From Megalobrama amblycephala (taxonomy: Eukaryota > Chordata > Actinopteri > Cypriniformes > Xenocyprididae), in contig NC_063044.1 of assembly GCF_018812025.1 (NCBI RefSeq), positions 71,198,374 through 71,262,373 on the forward strand: DNA of 64,000 bases. The letters run 5' to 3'. Under the pieces are notes generated by a model. The model was not told the origin of the DNA. It searched no databases and was given only the letters and a program-made list of their open reading frames with translations. This document shows positions 34,280-43,000 of the stretch, in pieces. The translations under genes and the position numbers were made by a program. Numbering within the stretch: the stretch's first letter is position 1; each line of letters opens with the position of its first letter.

Positions 34280-34896
34280 TAAGTAATTCATCTTTATGTT
34301 CTGAGAAGAGACACAGAAGAGATCTCTATATGAATCTGCTATATAAATGCTTCATTCATTCATTCATTTATTCATAGTTAGCCGTTTCTCAATATGCGTT
34401 CTTGTCTGTTCTTGTGAAATTCATCAGCTGCTACCCAAGTACTGATCTAATTCAAAGTTCACATCTAGCCAAAGAAAATATCAAATCCCCGGACGTGTTC
34501 TTGATCCTTCTTGATCCTTTTATCGATCCTTACCGTCTTACCTCGGCTAGTCCTTCTGATGATTGCCACTGGCTCTGATGCCTCTGTAATGGTTACACAT
34601 GAGATATAATTCATCTTTTGTATATATAACAGGTGATCTTTGGTCATGAATCTATAATTTGTTGAAGTGAAAGTGAAGTTTCATAACTTTACCGTTGTAG
34701 CCTACTGGAGCACTGACTTTGTGCGTTTGACTGAATTGTTTGCTTTATTTCTTATTGTAGCTTCTTATACCTTTTGCTTATACTTTTATAATGGTTATTA
34801 TTGATCATTAAAACTGTCATTTAACAAAAAGAAACAGTGTTGTGTTTTATGTTTGCAGACTATATGCACATGTTACCTGAACCACATATGTTTAAA
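34280..34896 (+). other. 3' flank of locus C
   Basis: Homologous to the 3' flank of A (about 2560-3200), so ancestral untranslated or flanking sequence. A few ATTAAA-like signals are present (for example near 34806). No gene is seen. Confidence 0.5.
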
Positions 34897-35243
34897 GTCT
34901 GTGTGAACCGGAAGTTGAAAATGACTTTTCTCCAGTGTTGTGACGTATTTCCCAGTGAAACAGAATATTGAATAGAGGGCAGCTTTTTTACTTTAGCGCT
35001 CCTCATCTCCATCTCTCGCTCATAGCAGACTAACGGTTGCAGAGGAGTGGTTTACGTGTTTTCAACCCAAGCCGTCAAACTGACGTTATCAGAGAAGGAA
35101 CGCCATTCCAGACCGGAAGTAACTTTTCAGATTTTGATTAAAGATTACCGCAACTAATTTTTTCTGTGTTTTAACTTGCACGGATTAATTGTTCACCACA
35201 AGACTAGTAAAGTAAATAGGGTCGATTTTGATTTAATCTGTAC
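34897..35243. mobile_element. 347-bp insertion in 3' flank of C
   Basis: Interrupts homology with the A flank. It is bordered by TTTAAA on both sides (34891-34896 and 35244-35249). The A flank reads from TGTTTAA directly into TTTTTTAAAATGTAAA. No clear inverted ends or poly(A), so the class is unknown. It contains two CCGGAAGT words (34909 and about 35116). Confidence 0.55.
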
Positions 35244-35249
35244 TTTAAA

Positions 35250-35656
35250 ATTTTTAAAATGTAAATAAAATGTTCCTTGTCTAGTGTTGTCCTTCGACGG
35301 TTGTTAAGTTTACGTGTTTGTTGGTAGTTCTGATTTGCCTTTCTTGCCTACATCCGGATTTATCAGTTTTGCCTGGATTTACTTTTATTAAATCAGTTTG
35401 TGCTATGAAAATTATGTAAAATAATGAAAATAATTAGAGTATATAGAAAAAGTCTTTCACGTGTCATTTTACTTAAACAATTTGAATAAACGAGTCTGTG
35501 AATATATTTCTGTGAGAAAATTTTGGGCAATACATTTCTGGGCAAATTTTTATTTATTTTTTTCTCTCTCTCCATTTTAACACCTATTTGCCAACTGTTT
35601 GCCACCTGATGTCACCTGTTGGAGTTTAGGTTCCTTGCCGCTGTCACCTTTGGCTT
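35250..35656. other. Intergenic, no gene seen
   Basis: AT-rich sequence continuing the C 3' flank for a short distance. From about 35590 it holds a segment (GTCACCTGTTGGAGTTTAGG and TTCCTTGCCGCTGTCACC) that looks like a dispersed fish repeat. Nothing coding. Confidence 0.35.
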
Positions 35657-35925
35657 TGTCACGGTTCATGGATTCATTGACTCGCTCTCGTGTGTTTGTA
35701 ATTGTGGGCGTCGCCCTTTATGGTCTGATTGTGATCTGTTGCCAGCTGTGTCTTGTTGAGGTGTGTATCTGAGACCCCTTGGTCTCGGATACCCGTTGCA
35801 GCCCTGCTCCACCCTGCTCATCACCATCTCATCTGCATCTGTTCATCTGCAGTCAAGTTATTGTACAGCGAATTCTGTCAATAAACATTGTTAAACTCGC
35901 ACTTGGATCCTCTGTCTTTGTTACA
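35657..35925 (+). mobile_element. Gypsy-like LTR
   Basis: 269 bp beginning TGTCACGG and ending TTTGTTACA, so it has TG...CA ends, with AATAAA near 35879 ahead of a likely poly(A) site. The sequence after it (GGACAGAACGATCTGACC, then an ATG GATCCA start) matches the leader and gag start layout of fish Ty3/Gypsy elements. No second LTR is found in the window. Confidence 0.6.
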
Positions 35926-36185
35926 TTGCCGGACAGAACGATCTGACCACGTTCATGGATCCAGTGAGATCGACGGAGCTCCAGGAGCACTTGAGTCTTG
36001 AGTAGCGTTGGTAATGACGTTATTGACGGGACGCGCAGCGTTGTGGGGAACAGCGGGGAGAGCGATCATCCGTGCTGCTCCTCGTTCCCAGCCCTGTCTC
36101 AGGAGATGAGACGGGTGTTCGACCATTCGGTGGCGGGACGGGAGGCCGCTCACAAGCTCGCGGACCTGCAGCAGGAATTCGAAAA
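35926..36185 (+). pseudogene. Gypsy-like leader and broken gag start
   Basis: An ATG at about 35955 opens MDPVRSTELQEHLSLE and stops at once. Another frame holds LSQEMRRVFDHSVAGREAAH and ADLQQEFE. At about 36186 the sequence changes abruptly to DIRS RNase H-like coding sequence. I cannot assign the middle part with confidence. Confidence 0.45.
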
Positions 36186-36470
36186 CACAGCTGGCCCCAG
36201 GGTCTGCGCAAATATGCGTTTCCCCCAGTGAGCCTTTTCGCACAACTCTTGTGCAAGGTCAAGGAGGACGGGGAGCAGGTCTTGTTAGTGGCGCCGTACT
36301 GGCCCACTCGGACCTGGTTCTCGGACCTCACACTCCTCGCGACAGCCCCTCCCTGGCCGATTCCTCTGAGGAAGGACCCCCTGACTCAGAGACGGGGCAC
36401 CCTGTGGCACCCGCGTCCCGATCTGTGGAACCTCCACGTGTGGTCCCTGGATGGGATGCGGAGGTTCTGA
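36186..36470 (+). pseudogene. DIRS RT/RNase H C-terminal fragment
   Basis: About 90 codons reading LRKYAFPPVSLFAQLL, EQVLLVAPYWPTRTWF, PPWPIPLRKD and GTLWHPRPDLWNLHVWSLDG, ending at a stop near 36470. This is the C-terminal end of the DIRS polymerase region. It is 5'-truncated at the junction with Gypsy-like sequence. Confidence 0.75.
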
Positions 36471-36540
36471 GTGATCTCCCGCAAGCGTTTTCTTAGACAC
36501 CATCACTTCCGCTAGAGCTCCCTCTACTCGGAGCCTCTAT

Positions 36541-37438
36541 GTGCTGAAGTGGAACCTATTCGTTGAATGGTGCGCCTCTCGCCGAGAGGACCCCCGATTA
36601 TGCTCGGTCAGATCCGTGCTTTCCTTCCTGCAAGAAGGGCTGGAGCCAAGGCTGTCTCCCTCCACCCTGAAGGTGTATGTTGCCGCTATCGCTGCACATC
36701 ACCACGCAGTTGAGGGTAAGTCCCTGGGGAAACACGATCTGATCGTCAGGTTCCTGAGGGGGGCAAGGAGACTGAATCCTCGCCCTTCCTCCGTACCCTC
36801 TTGGGATCTGACCCTGGTTCTCACAGCTCTCCGGGGTCATCCCCTTGAGCCTTTGCAATCAGTCGACCTGAAACTAATGTCTCTTAAAATGGTTCTTCTG
36901 GTTGCATTGGCTTCCCTTAAGAGGGTAGGGGATCTGCATGCATTTTCGGTCGACAAAGCGTGCCTAGAATTCGGGCCCGGTGATTCTCATGTCATCCTGA
37001 GACCCCGGCCTGGATATGTGCCCAAGGTTCCTACCACTCCCTTCAGAGATCAGGTAGTGAACCTGCAAGCGCTGCCTTCGGAGGAGGCAGACCCAGCCCT
37101 AGCTTTGCTCTGTCCCGTCCGCGCTCTGCGTGTGTACGTGGACAGAACGCGAAGCTTCAGGACCTCAGAAGGGAAAGGCTGTCTCCAAGCAGAGGATGGC
37201 CCACTGGATAGTGGATGCCATCGCCTTGGCGTACGATTCCCAAGGCGTGCCTTGCCCGCTTGGGTTGAGAGCCCACTCCACCAGAGGAGTGGCCTCTTCC
37301 TGGGCGCTGGCTCAGGGCGCCTCGCTGACAGATATCTGTAGAGCTGCGGGCTGGGCGACACCTAACACGTTCGCTAGGTTTTATAGCCTACGTGTAGAGC
37401 CGGTATCTTCCCGTGTACTCGCTTCCACTAGCCGGTAG
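36541..37438 (+). pseudogene. DIRS tyrosine recombinase, frameshifted
   Basis: The frame from 36541 encodes the core-binding part (VEWCASRREDP, VLSFLQEGL, SPSTLKVYVAAIAAHH) and the first catalytic Arg in LASLKRVGDLHA (about residue 128). It leaves the family sequence at about 37165. The rest lies in another frame to the stop at 37438: SKQRMAHWIVDAI, then H-x-x-R in RAHSTRGVASSWAL, then the likely nucleophile Tyr in NTFARFYSLRVEP. A short deletion that is not a multiple of three, near 37160-37170, explains the shift. All catalytic residues of the R...H-x-x-R...Y set are visible but split. In intact DIRS elements this enzyme integrates a circular DNA intermediate without target duplication. Confidence 0.8.
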
Positions 37439-38114
37439 ACGCGTTGAACCCACTCTAAGTGTCGGCTTGCAATGCCATTCCCGCCCCCTGGGCCGGATAC
37501 GTGCATATTTTTTACTCCAGTCGTGTTCCCCGCTTGGCGAACCCTGTCGAGTTCCTCCGCCTCCCCCTTCAGCTCGGACATTGCGGAGTGTCTGATGCCA
37601 GGTCTACATCCGTCACCGACGTTGTCTGTTGGCTGGGTTCCATATGTCGTGACTCCTCTACGTGAGCGGTCCCATATGTGTAATTGTCCACGGGTTTAAA
37701 CTTCCTACGGTGAGCCCGTGTCTTTCCCTTAGCAGAGCCAGCTCTGCTGTCACCTGTCAGATGAGTCTCCCCCTACCCAGGTGGAGCCATCCCAGGGACT
37801 CCATATGCGTACTGCCCCCCGGGCCAGTCCATATGTGTATTCTCCACGTAAACTCCTCCCCCATTGGGTAGGTAGTGGCCTCCGCAGCGTCCCCTACGGG
37901 TTCGCTTCCCCAGTGTAGTCTACTTAGTGGGTATGTCGGAACAGCAGTAGACTCTCTCGGCGTAAGCTCGCCCCCTTCACCGTCCCAATTGGTGCGACGG
38001 GTGGCTAGAGCTTGCACTGGGCACTGGAAGGGGTTTCGTAACTGTGGCGCTTTATTTGGGATCCCAATTCGTCGGTCACTACTGACGTACGTCGAACGTG
38101 ACCGACTGAAAGGG
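37439..38114. other. DIRS 3' untranslated region
   Basis: Non-coding, with short repeated words such as CCATATGTGTA (around 37670 and 37830) and the first copy of a 33-bp direct repeat (38061-38093, again at 38066+300, i.e. 38366-38398). No ORF with a recognisable domain. Confidence 0.5.
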
Positions 38115-38447
38115 AACGTCTCGGTTACGTATGTAACCCTCGTTCCCTGAAGGAGGGAACGGAGACGTACGTCCCGTCGCCACAGTTTCTGTACCCTCGC
38201 TGTTGTGCGGACACCAGTTGTCTCCTCAGCGAAAAACAGAGTGCGATTGCATCTGCTTCCTATTTATATACACCTGTCGGAGGCGGTGCGCATTATGCAA
38301 ATATCGCACGCCAATTCCATTGGCTTGTTTTAGTTCACTCAAAGCTGATAGGGCTCTCTAGCGATATCCCAATTCGTCGGTCACTACTGACGTACGTCTC
38401 CGTTCCCTCGTTCAGGGAACGAGGGTTACATACGTAACCGAGACGTT
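38115..38447. repeat. DIRS terminal inverted repeat pair with promoter-like loop
   Basis: 59-bp arms 38115-38173 and 38389-38447 are reverse complements with one mismatch. Each contains a GGTTACGTATGTAACC palindrome. The 215-bp spacer has a TATA-like TATTTATATA (about 38267), an octamer ATGCAAAT (about 38296) and a CCAATTCCATTGG palindrome. This could be the element terminus plus internal complementary region, or a promoter-bearing hairpin. Confidence 0.75.
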
Positions 38448-38620
38448 TAGTTTACCTGTAGTTCTCCCAAAAAAACGTGAAAGACTCCCTAAAAAAATAT
38501 CACTCAACAATGAGATGTTAAAAAGCCAATAAGCACTTCTAGGTTTAACAGAACCTAAAACAAAAAACACATTGCACCATGGCATGGTCTAAGAAACCTA
38601 TTGGAGTAATTGAACAGCTT
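38448..38620 (-). pseudogene. Tx1-like LINE fragment truncated by DIRS
   Basis: Near-identical to 13483-13650, the endonuclease end and linker of the Tx1-like LINE. In copy 1 the LINE continues for 2 kb; here the DIRS terminus replaces the rest. Confidence 0.7.
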
Positions 38621-39236
38621 TTAAAAATGTTGAGCTGATGTTTAATATAACGCACTGACACTAGTGTTCTTGTCATAGGTTTCTTATTAAGATTATATTT
38701 TATAAAACATTTATTGTGATATTTAAGAACCCTTTTGCCCACAGTATGTTTGTTCAGTGTGTTTTGTTGTGATGTATTTAGTGAATGTCTCTCTGCAGAC
38801 AGATGAAGGTGGTTTAATGTGTCTTCAGTTTCTCAGATCTTTATAGTCAGCATTTAAACACAAGCTGTCTATGTAGGGAGTGAAGCCAGTCACTAGACTT
38901 TGAAACAGAACCAGTGACCCCTGTGAAATAAATGACCAGTTAAAGACAAGAACAAGAAAAAGTGAAATATCAAAATACTTTGGTATCATTTTTGTTTTAT
39001 TTCCATCAATACATACAATAAAAACAGAAAAATGTTCCAGTAAAGAACAATATTGCATGACATTTCAAAGATGTGCTTTTGTTAGTCGATGGTGTTTTTC
39101 AGGAAGTGAAATTGTCTGAACTAATGCAGTCTTCATGTTAGACTTCAGCAGATTATATGGCTTTTAATGAGGTTTGGCTTAATCTTTGTGAGTTTTCAGC
39201 TAAGTAAATACAATAACAAAAGTAGGAAACCAAAGT
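38621..39236. other. Shared 3' flank of locus D
   Basis: Counterpart of 13651-14238 with few differences. No gene seen. Confidence 0.4.
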
Positions 39237-39640
39237 ATGAAGGAATCACGCCCCTTTGTGGTCCAACATGACTGCGCACCAGTGCACAAAGCAAGGTCCA
39301 TAAAGACATGGATGATTGAGTTTGGTGTGGAGGAACTTGACTGGCCTGCACAGAGTCCTGACCTCAACACCTTTGGGATGAATTGGAGCGGAGACTGTGA
39401 GCCAGGCCTTCTCACCAACATCACTGCCTGACCTCACAAATGAGCTTCTAGAGGAATGGTCAAAAATTCCAATAAACACACTCCTAAACCGTGTGGAAAG
39501 CCTTCCCAGAAGAGTTGAAGCTGTTATAGCTGCAAAGGGTGGGGCAACTTCATATTAAACCCTATGGATTAAGAATGGGATGTCATTAAAGTTCACATGA
39601 ATGCAGGTGTCCCAAAACTGTTGGCAATATAGTGTATCTC
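39237..39640 (+). mobile_element. Tc1-like transposase remnant, second copy
   Basis: A 64-codon frame includes FVVQHDCAPVHKARSIKTWM and VEELDWPAQSPDLN. The second catalytic Asp is present, but the 10-bp deletion after PDLN removes the catalytic Glu, as in copy 1. It lacks the extra 4-bp deletion of copy 1, so it is closer to the ancestral state. Confidence 0.8.
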
Positions 39641-39890
39641 ATTATTATGAGAAAGTATCCCATTATCACGACAAAGTAACATTACAAGAAAGTATTTAAT
39701 TATCTCATTATTACAAGAAAGAATCACGAGAAAGTATCTCATCTCATTATTATGAAAAAGTATCTCATTGATCTCATTACAAAATCTGTCATTAAGAAGA
39801 TATATATTCTGAATATTAAGACTATGATAAATTATCATTATTATGTGAAAATAAGTCATAATTATGAGAATGTTTCTCATTACTATGACT
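39630..39890. repeat. AT-rich minisatellite, second copy
   Basis: ATTATGAGAAAGTATCTC-like units, homologous to 14690-14960 but shorter near its end. Confidence 0.7.
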
Positions 39891-40006
39891 TATAAATTCT
39901 ATATTTTGTACTCAACTGTGAAAAACTGACTGAATTTTCATTTCAAACATGTATGTGTGAAAATGTGGCTGTTAGGAAACTAACTCAGTATATACAGATG
40001 AACTTC

Positions 40007-43000
40007 TTACCATGATTTCTGACTGTGGTGATGTGGTTTCTCTACTGCATGGATCTTCATGTGTATCTTCAGGTGACTTTTAAAACAGAAACTCTTTCCG
40101 CACTGATCACACGTGTGCAGCTCCTTCGTATGAACTCTCAGGTGTGACTTCAGGTATGATAACACAGGAAATGTTTTGCCGCACTGATCACATGCGTACG
40201 GCTTCTCTCCAGTATGAACTCTCATGTGAACATCAAGACTTTGTTTATATGTGAATCTCTTTTCACACTGATCACACTTGAACGGCTTCTCTCCGGTGTG
40301 GATCCTCATGTGAACCTGAACATTTTTTTTGTTTGGGAAACTCCTCCCGCATTGATCACATGTGAACGGCTTCTCTCCGGTGTGGATCCTCATGTGAATT
40401 TTAAGATTGTTTCTGTTTGTGAATCTCTTCTCACACTGTTCACACATGTACTGCTTCTCTCCTGTGTGGATTCTCATGTGTTCTTTAAGGTGTGCTGATT
40501 GTGTGAAGCTCTTCCCACATTGATCACATGCATACGGCTTCTCTCCAGTGTGAACTCTCATGTGTCCTGTAAGATGTGCTAATTGTGTAAAGCTCTTCCC
40601 ACACTGATAACAAGTGAATGGCTTCTCTCCAGTGTGAACTCTCATGTGAAGCTCAAGACATTGTTTGTTTGAGAATCTCTTTTCACACTGATCACACTTG
40701 AACGGCTTCTCTCCGGTGTGGATCCTCATGTGAAGCTGAACATTTTGTTTGTGTGGGAAACTCTTCCCACACTGATCACATGTGTGTGGCTTCTCTCCAG
40801 TATGAACTCTCATGTGACGCTCAAGGTGACTTTTGTTTGGGAATCTCTTTCCACAAGGATCACACTTGAACGGCTTCTCTCCAGCGTGAACTCTCATGTG
40901 AACCTGAAGATTTTTTTTGTTTGGGAAACTGTTTTCACATTGATCACACATATATGGCTTCTCTCTGGTGTGGATCTTCATGTGGTGATTAAGACTATTT
41001 TTATGTGTAAATCTCTTTCCACATTGATCACATGTGAACGGCTTCTCTCCAGTGTGAACTCTCATGTGAAGATCAAGTCTTTGTTTGATTGAGAATCTCT
41101 TTTCACACTGATCACACATATACGGCTTCTCTCCAGTGTGGATCCTCAAGTGAACATCAAGATTACGTTTGTTTGAGAATCTCTTTCCACACTGATCACA
41201 CGTGAATGGCTTTTCTCCGGTGTGGATCCTCATGTGTCCTTTAAGGTGTACAGATTGACTGAAACCTTTCCCACACTGATCACATGTGAATGGCTTATCT
41301 CCTGTATGAACTCTCATGTGAACATTAAGACTTTGTTTGGTTGAGAAACTCTTTCCACACTGAGTGCAGGTTGTAGATTTCTTGGCTCTTCTTTTCTTTA
41401 AAAATGTATTTTTAGTCTTTGAGTGGCTCAAAGGTTTTTCTCCAGGTTTGACATGATGTTTCTCCTCCACTTCACTCAGTTCTTCACTCTCCTCACTCTC
41501 TTCATCAGGTCTGAAAAAAATAAATAAATGTTTAATTTTTTTTCAGTAAATCTTCCAGTTATTATTTTTTTAAATATTATAGGCACAAGTAAAATGTTTG
41601 TGTAGTGGGAAATGATGATTTGCTGCTCAAGAAACAATTTTGATCAGTATTGAAAACAAGTTGTTTTTAACATTTTGATTAACAGAAAATTCAAAAGAAC
41701 AACATTTATCTGAAATGGAAAGCATTTGTAACTTTTTATGTAACACAATATAAGGCATCTTGTGTATCAAATCATCACAGGTCTAGTGTGACCGTCCCTT
41801 AATAATTAAAAGCTTTTCAGTAAAATAAATTAAATGTCAATCTAAAAGTTGGAGCCCAAATTATGCCACTATTGTCTATTTTTTTAAAGTTACTATTATG
41901 CTAGATAATAATGTTGTTCATCAAATAAATTTTTATATTAGAATGATTTCTGAAGGATCATGTGACTCTGAAGACTGGAGTAATGATGCTGAAAATTCAA
42001 CTTTAATCACATGAATAAATTAAATTTGACTATATATTCACATAGAATATGTATAGTTAGATTACTTCTTTTAAAGTAAACTTGATTTTGTGAATGATCT
42101 ACAAACAACACATTAAATCATCAAGTCTCCTCACATTCATTCTCTAGTTCTTCACATTTGTCATTGACAGGCCCAGCGGAGGGTCTTTGTCTCCTCAGGT
42201 GTGAATCACAGCATTATTCATGATGTTTCACGCCCTCAACACATACAGCCATTCTGACACTAAAAGTGTCTTACAAAAGATAAATTACTATATTGTTTCG
42301 TATAGGCTGACACCTAATAGTCGACTAACTGTTAGTGAGCCAGAAGAGGCTTGATCAACCAAGATTTGATTAGACAGTTGGTCACAAATAACTTATCAGG
42401 AAACCCAAACATTCGCCTATCATTGATGATGATTATTATTTATTTCGAGCAATGGTGACACAACAAAACAATAGAAGCATTTGATTATACAAGGTAAGTT
42501 CACCTTACATAAACAACATAATCAATTGCTCGAAACGGAGTGGGAAGAAGTCAAACTTATTTAAACCCACCCCGGTCTGTTACAAATTAATAGAAATACA
42601 AAAACAAAAGTAGATGCTTCCTTAATTATTAATGTTATCATATCTCTCATGTATTTATACACATATGGAGAAGAAAAACAAAAAAACCCAAAAACAAACA
42701 TATCTCAATACACTCATATATTACCACAGGTAACAATTATAGCAATACCAACAATGGTAACCACAATACCAACAAGGTAAGACACACAGCCAATAAATAC
42801 ATTAACAGACAATTAAGCCCCGCCATCCTTGTACTGTGAAAAAACCTTCTGTTTATATAGAGCTTTAAACTGACGAATGCTTTGACATTGTTTGTATTCA
42901 AGCCCCAGACCATTCCATATTTTAACCCCACATACAGACACACAAAAACTCCTCCTGGTAGTTCTGACCATTGGTATTAAAAAGTTCCCATAGCCCCTCC

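Larger units (their letters stand above)
36186..38447 (+). mobile_element. DIRS element, 3' half
   Basis: Contains the end of the RT/RNase H ORF, the tyrosine recombinase and the 3' terminal repeat structure up to ACGTT at 38447. There the sequence re-enters the segmentally duplicated block inside an old Tx1-like LINE. The 5' half (gag, most of the RT) is missing and replaced by Gypsy-like LTR sequence. Confidence 0.8.

Noticed and set aside
35998..36506. Several overlapping frames across the Gypsy-DIRS junction read as separate genes
   Set aside because: Only the frame with DIRS RNase H motifs (36186-36470) is supported; the others are alternative frames of GC-rich sequence.
39237..39431. 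Possible functional Tc1 transposase
   Set aside because: Only a C-terminal piece, and the catalytic Glu is deleted.
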